Assembly: GCA_052173355.1 (NCBI GenBank)
Contig: JBQMYS010000010.1
Span: 1-29,626 of the forward strand
Direction: 5' to 3'
Length of the DNA: 29,626 bases
From: JABZIP01 sp052173355
Lineage (GTDB): Bacteria > Bacillota > Clostridia > Peptostreptococcales > Anaerovoracaceae
Below the pieces are notes generated by a model. That model saw nothing but the letters and a program-made list of their open reading frames with translations, ran no database searches and was not told where the DNA came from. The stretch's first letter is position 1, and every line of letters begins with the position of its first letter. The position numbers and the translations under genes are program-made. Positions 1 through 7,039 of the stretch are shown in pieces.

Positions 1-51
1 TAGTGGTCGTCGAAACAAGAATCCCACGACTTTAGTCGTGTGGAGTGTCAA
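1..51 (+). mobile_element. Right end of an IS200/IS605-family element (partial)
   Basis: A hairpin with stem CACGAC (25-30) and GTCGTG (35-40) around a TTTA loop is followed by GTGTCAA, with TCAA at 48-51. Subterminal hairpins of this form, with a TCAA cleavage site, are known at the right ends of IS200/IS605 elements such as IS608. The element body would lie to the left, outside the window. The hairpin pairing is seen directly; the family assignment rests on memory of this end type. No transposase domain is visible inside the window. Confidence 0.55.
3..35 (+). pseudogene. Possible C-terminal tail of TnpB (partial, window edge)
   Basis: Frame 3 reads VVVETRIPRL and stops at TAG 33-35, inside the hairpin of the IS end. 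TnpB genes of IS605-type elements commonly stop within the right-end structure, so this may be the last ten codons of tnpB. Ten residues cannot prove it, and whether the gene is intact upstream cannot be seen. Confidence 0.3.
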
Positions 52-80
52 AAAGAAACGGTAAAATGTATGTAAAGGAT

Positions 81-108
81 TTGTGAAGAATGATTAAAAC
101 TTTGTAAT
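81..108 (+). promoter_or_regulatory. Candidate sigma-A promoter for the CoA-disulfide reductase gene
   Basis: TTGTGA at 81-86 and TGTAAT at 103-108 are separated by 16 bases. Both boxes are imperfect, but the spacing and the distance to the start codon at 164 fit. The promoter lies between the IS end and the gene. Confidence 0.3.
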
Positions 109-163
109 TGCGTGTATATCTATGGCAATAGTTAAAGCTTTTATAAAAATGGAGGAACTTAAG

Positions 164-1828
164 ATGAAAGTAGTGATAGTTGGTGGAGTTGCAACAGGGG
201 CGGCAGCAGCTGCAAGGCTGAGAAGGCTTAATGAAGAAGCGGAAATAATAGTTTTGGAGAAGACAGGTTATGTGTCCTATGCAAACTGCGGTTTACCGTA
301 TTATATAGGCAATGTTATAAAAGATGAACACGAACTTACACTGCAAACCCCGGAGAGTTTCAAAAGAAGATTTAATATCGATGTACGCGTTAAAAGTGAA
401 GTAATTTCAATAGATAGACAGAATAAATGTGTAACAGTTAGAAATTTGCAGGATGGTAATACTTATGAAGAAAGTTATGATAAATTGGTACTTGCGCCGG
501 GTGCAACAGCGAACCTGCTCAATTTAAAAAATATTGATAAAAACAAAACTTTCAGTTTAAAAACGGTTGAAGATACCAAAGAACTTGAATATTACTTAAG
601 AACGCATGATGTTCGGGAAGCGGTAGTGTTCGGAGGCGGTTTTATAGGTGTTGAAGTTGCGGAAAATTTGCGGCAAAAAGGTTGTAATGTTTATATAGCT
701 GTAAGAAATAATCAAATTTTACCAAATTTTGATTACGACATGGTGTTGCAGATAGAAGCGAGAATGAGAAATTTGGGTGTCAATATACTTAAAAATTTAG
801 TGCCTGAGGATTATGAAAAACTTGCAAAGAATGCAGATCTTGTAGTCATGTCTGTCGGTGTAACCCCGCAGATAGAACAGGCAAAACAGGCAGGGCTTGA
901 AATTTCAGAACTTGGAACTATTGCAGTAAATGAAAAAATGCAAACTTCCGATGAAAACATATATGCGGGCGGAGATGCAGTAGGTATTACAAACGTAATA
1001 TTTAATGAAAAGGCGAAAATAAGTTTGGCAGGACCGGCTGCAAAGCAAGGACGTGTTATAGCTGACAATATTTGCGGTTTGAACAGCACTTACGAGGGAG
1101 CAAATCCAAGTTCCATATTAAAAGTATTTGATATTACAGCTGCAAGTACCGGAATAAATGAAAGAGAGGCTGTTAGGAGGGGAATAGATGCAGATAAGGT
1201 GATTTTCAATTCGCCTTCGCATGCAACTTATTATCCGGGTGCAACATCAATGTTTTCAAAGGTAATTTTTGAAAAAGGAACAGGTAAATTGCTTGGAGCG
1301 CAGATAGTAGGGCAAGAAGGTGTAGATAAGAGGATTGATGTTTTGGCAACTGCGATATATGCCAAACTTACGGTATACGATTTGAAAAAACTCGATTTGG
1401 CTTATGCGCCGCCGTATTCTTCAGCAAAAGATCCTGTTAATATGGCGGGATTTATAATTGAAAATGTTGTGACGGGAAAGATGAAGCAATTTTTTGCAAC
1501 AGATGTGAATAAACTTGAAAATCGTGATGATATAGTGCTTTTGGATGTTAGAACACCGATGGAATACAAGTTCGGGCATTTTAAAAATTCTGTAAATATT
1601 CCACTTGATGAACTTAGAAGTAGATTATTGGAACTTGATAAATATAAGGGCAAGGATGTTTACATAAATTGTCATAGTGGGCTTAGAAGTTACATTGCGC
1701 TTAGAATTTTGCAGCAGAAAGGATTTAATTGTTATAACTTGGCAGGAGGATATGCATTTTATTCTTACTTGGCGAACGATTCGGATTATGATATGGCAAA
1801 GAGGCGTGAATGCGGACTTTTAAGATAA
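164..1828 (+). CDS. CoA-disulfide / polysulfide reductase with C-terminal rhodanese domain
   Basis: This is a FAD- and NAD(P)H-dependent disulfide reductase of the CoADR family fused to a rhodanese domain, a combination known to reduce CoA disulfide, CoA persulfide or polysulfide in the cytoplasm. The N-terminus has the FAD-binding glycine motif VGGVATGAAAA, and Cys42 in SYANCGLPYYIG matches the single active-site cysteine of CoADR. A second nucleotide-binding motif, VFGGGFIGVEVAE, follows near residue 160. The rhodanese domain spans about 455-545, with its active loop CHSGLRS at Cys503. I chose ATG 164 because GGAGGA lies at 151-156 and the protein then begins MKVVIVGG; the upstream in-frame ATG at 122 has no ribosome binding site. 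Length is 554 residues, as expected for the fused form. The gene lies just downstream of an IS end. The physiological substrate (CoA disulfide or sulfur species) cannot be decided from sequence. Confidence 0.88.
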   Translation: MKVVIVGGVATGAAAAARLRRLNEEAEIIVLEKTGYVSYANCGLPYYIGNVIKDEHELTLQTPESFKRRFNIDVRVKSEVISIDRQNKCVTVRNLQDGNTYEESYDKLVLAPGATANLLNLKNIDKNKTFSLKTVEDTKELEYYLRTHDVREAVVFGGGFIGVEVAENLRQKGCNVYIAVRNNQILPNFDYDMVLQIEARMRNLGVNILKNLVPEDYEKLAKNADLVVMSVGVTPQIEQAKQAGLEISELGTIAVNEKMQTSDENIYAGGDAVGITNVIFNEKAKISLAGPAAKQGRVIADNICGLNSTYEGANPSSILKVFDITAASTGINEREAVRRGIDADKVIFNSPSHATYYPGATSMFSKVIFEKGTGKLLGAQIVGQEGVDKRIDVLATAIYAKLTVYDLKKLDLAYAPPYSSAKDPVNMAGFIIENVVTGKMKQFFATDVNKLENRDDIVLLDVRTPMEYKFGHFKNSVNIPLDELRSRLLELDKYKGKDVYINCHSGLRSYIALRILQQKGFNCYNLAGGYAFYSYLANDSDYDMAKRRECGLLR

Positions 1829-1831
1829 ATC

Positions 1832-1860
1832 TTGATTTTTGGCATTAAAATCTATATAAT
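1832..1860 (+). promoter_or_regulatory. Sigma-A promoter for asnA-sppA
   Basis: TTGATT at 1832-1837 and a perfect TATAAT at 1855-1860 are 17 bases apart. Transcription would begin near 1867, leaving a leader of about 24 bases before the AGGAGG of asnA. Confidence 0.75.
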
Positions 1861-1890
1861 TATTGCATTACGTAAAAATTAGGAGGAAAT

Positions 1891-2901
1891 ATGCCAAAGC
1901 TTATAATACCTGAAAATTATACACCGGTAATAGATTATATGGAAAGTCAAAGGGCGATAAAAAAAATCAAGGACTTTTTTCAACAGGAACTTGCCTACGG
2001 ATTGCAACTGCGCAGAGTTTCAGCACCGCTTTTTGTAATACCGCAAAGCGGCTTAAATGATAATCTCAGCGGGGTTGAAAGGACAGTCAGCTTTACGTTA
2101 AAGGATATGGATGAGCAAGTGGTTGAGGTGGTTCAATCACTTGCAAAATGGAAAAGAATGGCACTCGGAAAATACAAAATACCTGTGGGTCATGGAATTT
2201 ATACCGATATGAATGCAATAAGGCGTGATGAAGAACTCGACAATATTCATTCAATATATGTAGATCAGTGGGATTGGGAAAAAACGATTTCTAAGCAACA
2301 AAGAACAGATGAATATTTGCAGGAAGTGGTTGTAATAATTTATAATGCCATAAAAAATCTGGGAGACTATGTAAACAGGTTGTATAGGGGGCTACAAACA
2401 GAAATTCCGAACGAAATATATTTTGTGACAACTCAGGAACTTGAGGACAGATGGCCGGATAAAACTCCTAAAGAACGTGAGAATTTGATTGCGCAAGAAA
2501 AGAAAGCGGTATTTATCAAGAAGATAGGCGGTAAACTGAAATCAGGAGAAAAACATGACGGACGAGCACCGGATTATGATGATTGGGAACTTAACGGTGA
2601 TATAATCCTTTGGAATGAGGTCCTGGGAATGGCTTTTGAGATCTCGTCTATGGGGATAAGGGTAGATGCGGATGCTATGGAAAGGCAGCTTGCCCTTGCA
2701 GGAGCGGAAGATAGGAAAACTATGGAATTTCATAAAGGTATATTGGATGGGACTTTACCTTATTCCATTGGAGGGGGTATCGGACAAAGCAGGCTTTGTA
2801 TGTTTTTCCTGCGAAAAGCGCATATAGGTGAAGTGCAGGTATCGGTGTGGCAGGAAGATATGATAAAAACTTGCAGAGAAAATAATATATTTTTGCTGTA
2901 A
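1891..2901 (+). CDS. asnA: Aspartate-ammonia ligase (asparagine synthetase A)
   Basis: AsnA makes asparagine from aspartate and ammonia with ATP going to AMP and pyrophosphate; it has the class II aminoacyl-tRNA synthetase fold and acts in the cytoplasm. The 336 residues match the usual size of about 330. Recognisable blocks are PVGHGIYTDMNAIRRDE with HSIYVDQWDWE near 105-130, and the C-terminal GGGIGQSRLCMFFL with EVQVSVW, which forms the ATP-binding end of the fold. The start is fixed by AGGAGG at 1881-1886. The gene has its own strong promoter, and sppA follows after 22 bases, so the two are probably co-transcribed. I am confident of the family; nothing looks damaged. Confidence 0.96.
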   Translation: MPKLIIPENYTPVIDYMESQRAIKKIKDFFQQELAYGLQLRRVSAPLFVIPQSGLNDNLSGVERTVSFTLKDMDEQVVEVVQSLAKWKRMALGKYKIPVGHGIYTDMNAIRRDEELDNIHSIYVDQWDWEKTISKQQRTDEYLQEVVVIIYNAIKNLGDYVNRLYRGLQTEIPNEIYFVTTQELEDRWPDKTPKERENLIAQEKKAVFIKKIGGKLKSGEKHDGRAPDYDDWELNGDIILWNEVLGMAFEISSMGIRVDADAMERQLALAGAEDRKTMEFHKGILDGTLPYSIGGGIGQSRLCMFFLRKAHIGEVQVSVWQEDMIKTCRENNIFLL

Positions 2902-2923
2902 AAATGATATTGGAAGGTAATGT

Positions 2924-3991
2924 ATGAACGAAGAACAAAGAAATGTTTATAAATATAAAGAGCAACCGGTGGTTTATGATATAGGAATAGCAAAATCAAT
3001 AAAGAAAAAAAGAAATTTAAACGGAATTTTGATATTTGCAGCGGTTGTAGCTTTTGTAGTAATAATTGCAGTTTTGCTTTCAATGACAGATGCAGGAGGT
3101 ACAGGCAACAGTTATCCTTCGGATGATTTCATTGCAAGAGTTGATGTTAAAGGTACAATAGCGGCGAACAGCAATTCGTCCGGGATTTTTGCGAGCACAC
3201 CGCAGTACGATCATAATTGGACGGTTTCAACAATAGATGAATTGATAGATAAAGATTCCAATAAAGGACTTTTAATTTATGTGAATACTCCCGGAGGTTC
3301 TGTATATGAAACTGATGAGTTATATCTAAAAATAAAGGAATATCAGCAAAAAACAAAGCGCCCTGTTTATGCGGTTATGGGAAATATTGCAGCTTCCGGA
3401 GGTTATTATATATCTGCACCTTGCGACAAGATTTTGGCAAACAGAAATACATGGACCGGTTCAATAGGAGTTACGCTCGGTAATATAATGGATTTTTCAG
3501 GATTTTTGGATGAACATGGAGTAAAGGTAAATACAATTACATCAGGTCCTAATAAAGCTATTGGAAACAACATGCAACCTATGACATCAGAGCAAAGAGC
3601 AATATTGCAATCTTTAGTCGATGAAGCATATGAACAGTTTGCAGGCATAGTGGCAGAGGGCAGGAAGATGGATATAGATGCTGTAAAGAAGATAGCTGAC
3701 GGTAGGATATATACGGCAAAACAAGCAAAGGCGGTAAATTTAATAGATGAAATTTGCACTTATGATGAAGCGGTAGCTTTGATGAAAAATGAAAATAAGT
3801 TAAAAGGTGTCGATGTTGTAAATTTAAATGAAGAATCTTTTGGATTGCTTTCGAGTTTATTAAGCAAGATAAATCTTTCAAAATTGAGAGCAAGTATTTT
3901 GGGTGATGCACCACAATCGCTCATAAATCAAACGGCTTTAGAAAAGCAAAAACTTCAGATAAAATACTGCTGTGAAGAACTTGAAGATTAA
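2924..3991 (+). CDS. sppA: Signal peptide peptidase SppA (S49 serine protease)
   Basis: SppA is a membrane-anchored Ser/Lys protease that degrades signal peptides left in the membrane after secretion. A charged N-terminus is followed by one transmembrane segment at about 34-55, so the catalytic domain is predicted on the outer face. Ser158 in the block AASGGYYIS is the expected nucleophile and Lys211 in GPNKAIGN the general base; a separation of about 53 residues agrees with the known Bacillus enzyme. The block VNTPGGSVYETDELY upstream forms part of the S49 core. Length, 355 residues, fits the short Gram-positive form. GGAAGG at 2912-2917 sets the start. It lies 22 bases after asnA and likely shares its transcript; there is no obvious functional link between the two. 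Confidence 0.93.
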   Translation: MNEEQRNVYKYKEQPVVYDIGIAKSIKKKRNLNGILIFAAVVAFVVIIAVLLSMTDAGGTGNSYPSDDFIARVDVKGTIAANSNSSGIFASTPQYDHNWTVSTIDELIDKDSNKGLLIYVNTPGGSVYETDELYLKIKEYQQKTKRPVYAVMGNIAASGGYYISAPCDKILANRNTWTGSIGVTLGNIMDFSGFLDEHGVKVNTITSGPNKAIGNNMQPMTSEQRAILQSLVDEAYEQFAGIVAEGRKMDIDAVKKIADGRIYTAKQAKAVNLIDEICTYDEAVALMKNENKLKGVDVVNLNEESFGLLSSLLSKINLSKLRASILGDAPQSLINQTALEKQKLQIKYCCEELED

Positions 3992-4060
3992 GGAGATTTA
4001 AAAGTTTTACAATAAGATGCCATAGTTTTATGAGTTTTACTGGATTTTGTTTAGCAAAAG

Positions 4061-4069
4061 TGATATACT
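4061..4069 (+). promoter_or_regulatory. Candidate extended -10 promoter for the Kce gene
   Basis: TGATATACT contains TATACT (4064-4069) preceded by the TGN extension. The -35 region is poor, which is usual for extended -10 promoters. Transcription would start near 4076, just before a small GGG-AAA-CCC hairpin (4080-4088) and the AGGAGG at 4102-4107. Confidence 0.45.
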
Positions 4070-4116
4070 ATGGTAACAGGGGAAACCCGAAAGCAATATT
4101 TAGGAGGAATTTTATA

Positions 4117-4947
4117 ATGGAAAAATTGATTATCTCGGCGGCAATATGCGGAGCGGAAGTTACGAAAGAACAAAATCCTGCGGTACCTTATACAGTGGAG
4201 GAAATTGTTAGAGAAGCAAAATCAGCGTACGATGCGGGAGCGGCGGTTATTCACTTGCACGTAAGAGAAGACGATGGAACTCCAACTCAGAGTAAAGATA
4301 GATTCCAAGTCTGTGTTGATGCTATCAGAAAGGAATGCCCTGAGGCAATCATTCAGGTATCGACAGGAGGTGCGGTTGGAATGACGGATCTTGAAAGACT
4401 TCAGTCAACTGATATAGATCCGACTCCGGAATTTGCCACTTTGGATTGTGGAACCTGCAACTTCGGTGGAGATGAAATATTTGTAAATACAGACAATACA
4501 ATATTCAATTTTGCAAAAATAATGCAGGAAAAGGGAATTAAACCTGAATTGGAAGTGTTTGACAAAGGTATGATTGATACAGCTTTAAAAGCTGATAAAA
4601 AAGGTCTTTTGAATCATCCGCTTCATTTTGATTTCGTACTGGGGGTTCAGATGACTGCAACTCTTAGGGACTTGTTGTTTATGGCAGAGAGTCTTCCGGC
4701 AGGTTCTACATGGACTGCAACAGGACTTGGTAAAAATGCTTGGCATATTGCAGCTGCAACTATTTGTCTTGGCGGACACGTTAGAGTAGGATTTGAGGAC
4801 AATCTGTATATGGAAAAAGGCGTTCTTGCTGAAAATAACGGTCAGATGGTAAAAAAGGTGGTTGAACTTGCAAAATTACTCGGCAGAGAGGTTGCAACAC
4901 CTGCTGAAGCAAGAGAAATTCTTGGAATTAAGCCTTTAAAGAAATAA
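4117..4947 (+). CDS. kce: 3-keto-5-aminohexanoate cleavage enzyme (BKACE/DUF849 family)
   Basis: The protein belongs to the BKACE family of zinc-dependent beta-keto acid cleavage enzymes. In lysine fermentation, Kce converts 3-keto-5-aminohexanoate and acetyl-CoA to 3-aminobutyryl-CoA and acetoacetate. His46 and His48 in IHLHVRE sit exactly where the zinc ligands of the characterised Kce lie, and Glu227 in VGFEDN is close to the third ligand. Glu14 in CGAEVT and the block STGGAVGMT are also typical. I chose ATG 4117, behind AGGAGG at 4102-4107, giving 276 residues, the normal size; the longer in-frame frame from 4030 starts without a ribosome binding site. The gene is flanked by its own promoter and terminator, and no other lysine-fermentation gene is nearby. 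The family is certain; the substrate could be another beta-keto acid. Confidence 0.85.
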   Translation: MEKLIISAAICGAEVTKEQNPAVPYTVEEIVREAKSAYDAGAAVIHLHVREDDGTPTQSKDRFQVCVDAIRKECPEAIIQVSTGGAVGMTDLERLQSTDIDPTPEFATLDCGTCNFGGDEIFVNTDNTIFNFAKIMQEKGIKPELEVFDKGMIDTALKADKKGLLNHPLHFDFVLGVQMTATLRDLLFMAESLPAGSTWTATGLGKNAWHIAAATICLGGHVRVGFEDNLYMEKGVLAENNGQMVKKVVELAKLLGREVATPAEAREILGIKPLKK

Positions 4948-4956
4948 GAAAAATAA

Positions 4957-4990
4957 AAAGCCTCTTTTATGATAAGAGGCTTTATTTGAT
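4957..4990 (+). terminator. Rho-independent terminator after the Kce gene
   Basis: The stem AAAGCCTCTT (4957-4966) pairs perfectly with AAGAGGCTTT (4974-4983) around a seven-base loop, followed by a T-rich run to about 4993. The A-rich upstream side could let it work in both directions. Confidence 0.85.
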
Positions 4991-5009
4991 TTTGGTGTGC
5001 AGGTGAGTT

Positions 5010-5990
5010 ATGTCTTTTTCTGTTGATACAAAAAATGAATTGTCAAGATTGAATGTTGAAAAAAAATGCTGTATGCTTGCTGAAATTGCGGGGTTTATAA
5101 GATTTTGCGGAGCAATAAGGCTTGCAGGACTTGGACGGTTTGAAGTTGTAATGAGCACTGAAAATTTAGCAATTTTGAGGCATTACAAGGCTCTTATAAA
5201 AGAGTATTTTGATTTGGAAACTAAAGTTAATCATACTCAAGGGAGCGGTATAAAAAAGGCTAGTGCATATGAACTTCGTATAACCAGTGAAAACGGCAGC
5301 GAGCAGGTCTTGCGTGAGATAGGCATATTGATGGTGCGCGAAGGCAGCAATTTTATAAGTGACGGTATATATGATGCGCTAATTAAGACGAAGTGTTGCA
5401 GGCGTGCATATCTTAGAGGTGCTTTTCTGGGTGCGGGTACGATAAGTGAGCCTGAAAAAGGTTATCATTTTGAAATACTTTGCAATACCGAAAAACTTGC
5501 GGTGGATATGGCAAAGCTGTTAAATGCGTTTTCTGCGATAAATGCAAAGATAGTAGCGAGAAGCAAAAGGTATGGTGTTTATTTGAAAGATGCCGAGCAG
5601 ATAGCGGATGTATTAAAAATAATGGGAGTAAGTGCGCAACTTTTTAAACTTGAAGATATAAGGCTTTTGAAACAAATAAAAAATCAAAGTAACAGAATGC
5701 GAAATTGTGATACGGCGAATGTTGAAAAAACGGTAAGTACAGCGGAAAAACAAATCAAAGCGATTAAACGACTTATAAAAACCGGAATGTTTGAAAAGCT
5801 TGATAAAAAACTTGTAGAAATAGCTACGGTACGTATGGAAAACCCATATGTCAGTCTTGCTGAATTGGGAAATTTGGTTGAACCGCCGTTAAAAAAGTCG
5901 GGTGTAAATCATAGATTAAAAAAATTGGAATCAATAGCAGAAACTTACGAGGAGGAATTTTATGGAAGCGCGAATACTGAAAAGAAGTGA
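5010..5990 (+). CDS. whiA: WhiA, sporulation/cell-division regulator homologue
   Basis: WhiA is a DNA-binding protein with an N-terminal domain related to LAGLIDADG homing endonucleases and a C-terminal helix-turn-helix. It is required for sporulation in Streptomyces and affects cell division in other Gram-positive bacteria. The start MSFSVDTKNELSRL is the family's typical N-terminus; CCRRAYLRGAFLGAGTIS near 130 matches the core of the homing-endonuclease fold; the C-terminal third, with MENPYVSLAELGNLVEPPLKKSGV, matches the HTH region. Length, 326 residues, is normal. The ribosome binding site AGGTGA (5001-5006) is unusually close to the ATG. The last 29 bases overlap the next gene, implying translational coupling. 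The usual partners rapZ and yvcK are not adjacent here. Confidence 0.94.
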   Translation: MSFSVDTKNELSRLNVEKKCCMLAEIAGFIRFCGAIRLAGLGRFEVVMSTENLAILRHYKALIKEYFDLETKVNHTQGSGIKKASAYELRITSENGSEQVLREIGILMVREGSNFISDGIYDALIKTKCCRRAYLRGAFLGAGTISEPEKGYHFEILCNTEKLAVDMAKLLNAFSAINAKIVARSKRYGVYLKDAEQIADVLKIMGVSAQLFKLEDIRLLKQIKNQSNRMRNCDTANVEKTVSTAEKQIKAIKRLIKTGMFEKLDKKLVEIATVRMENPYVSLAELGNLVEPPLKKSGVNHRLKKLESIAETYEEEFYGSANTEKK

Positions 5991-7026
5991 TAGAGTAAGA
6001 GAATATTTTTCAAAATATAATATTGAAAATTTTTTAATAACCAAAAGTGAGGATGTATCTTATTTGACGGGACTTGCAGGTGAAGATTGTGCAGTCTTAA
6101 TAACAAGTGATAAAAAATATATACTTACCGATTCGAGATATGAAACGGCGATGTCGGTTCTGACACCTGAATTTGAGTTGATTATAGAGTTTGACTACAT
6201 AGATTATATAAAGAAAGTAAAACCTGAAAAAATGGGAATTCAGGGTGAAATTATGACGGTTGACATGTATAATGAACTTGCAAGTGCAATACCTACCGAA
6301 GATTTGATACCGTTAACAGGAATAATGCAAGATTTGCGACTTATAAAGGAAGATGAGGAACTTGAGATACTAGCCGAAGCTGAAGCGATAGGAGATGCGG
6401 CATTTGCTGATATTTTGGGTTTTATTGAACCGGGAATGACAGAAAAGCGTATTGCAACGGAAATTGAGTATTTCATGAAACTCCATGGTGCAGATGGACT
6501 CTCGTTTTCTACAATTTCAGTGTCCGGTATAAATTCTTCAAAGCCACATGGTATACCAAGTGAAAAGGTGGTAAAAAATGGAGAATTGTTAACTTTGGAC
6601 TTCGGGTGTAAATACAAAGGTTATTGCAGTGATATGACAAGAACGCTTGCTATTGGCAAGATTTCAGATGAAATGCGCAATTTGTATGAAGTGGTTTTGG
6701 AAGCGCAGATGAATGCATGCGAAAAGCTAAAACCCGGAATGCACGTAAAAGACGGAGATGCTCTTGCCAGAGATATAATTAAAAAATATGGATTCGGAGA
6801 ATATTTCGGACATGGACTTGGGCATGGAGTAGGGCTTGAAATACATGAAGATCCGTATTTGAGTTTCAGAGGTAATCATATATTAAAGGAGAACATGACA
6901 GTTACTATTGAACCGGGGATCTATTTGCCTAATAAGTTTGGGGTAAGGATAGAGGATTTGGTATTTATTACGGCTGACGGCATAAAAAACGTGACCGGCT
7001 CACCGAAAGAGCTGATCACGATTTAA
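5962..7026 (+). CDS. M24 metallopeptidase, Xaa-Pro aminopeptidase type
   Basis: This is a cytoplasmic two-metal aminopeptidase of the pita-bread fold, most like Xaa-Pro aminopeptidases and prolidases of Bacillota (PepQ/YqhT type), which release N-terminal residues ahead of proline. An N-terminal creatinase-like domain covers about 1-130 and the catalytic domain 135-354. All five metal ligands are present: Asp213, Asp224, His288, Glu317 and Glu331, in LDFGCKYKGYCSDMT, GHGLGHGVG, TIEPGIY and RIEDL. GGAGGA at 5951-5956, inside whiA, fixes the start, and the genes overlap by 29 bases. The final 37 bases of coding sequence also hold a hairpin that appears to be the terminator of the opposing cyclase gene. 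The exact substrate, dipeptide or longer peptide, cannot be told from sequence. Confidence 0.92.
   Translation: MEARILKRSDRVREYFSKYNIENFLITKSEDVSYLTGLAGEDCAVLITSDKKYILTDSRYETAMSVLTPEFELIIEFDYIDYIKKVKPEKMGIQGEIMTVDMYNELASAIPTEDLIPLTGIMQDLRLIKEDEELEILAEAEAIGDAAFADILGFIEPGMTEKRIATEIEYFMKLHGADGLSFSTISVSGINSSKPHGIPSEKVVKNGELLTLDFGCKYKGYCSDMTRTLAIGKISDEMRNLYEVVLEAQMNACEKLKPGMHVKDGDALARDIIKKYGFGEYFGHGLGHGVGLEIHEDPYLSFRGNHILKENMTVTIEPGIYLPNKFGVRIEDLVFITADGIKNVTGSPKELITI
6984..7020 (-). terminator. Terminator of the minus-strand cyclase gene, inside the aminopeptidase gene
   Basis: An imperfect hairpin with 11 of 12 positions paired (6990-7001 with 7009-7020, seven-base loop) is followed, on the minus strand, by six U residues (A6984-A6989 on the plus strand). 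It lies 20 bases past the stop of the minus-strand gene ending at 7040. It overlaps the last codons of the aminopeptidase gene. Confidence 0.65.
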
Positions 7027-7039
7027 AGTTTGGATTTAA

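Noticed and set aside
4071..4100. Possible c-di-GMP riboswitch in the kce leader, suggested by GGGGAAACCC
   Set aside because: The conserved bases and the second stem of the GEMM motif are absent; only a three-pair hairpin is present. No c-di-GMP riboswitch was seen anywhere in the window.
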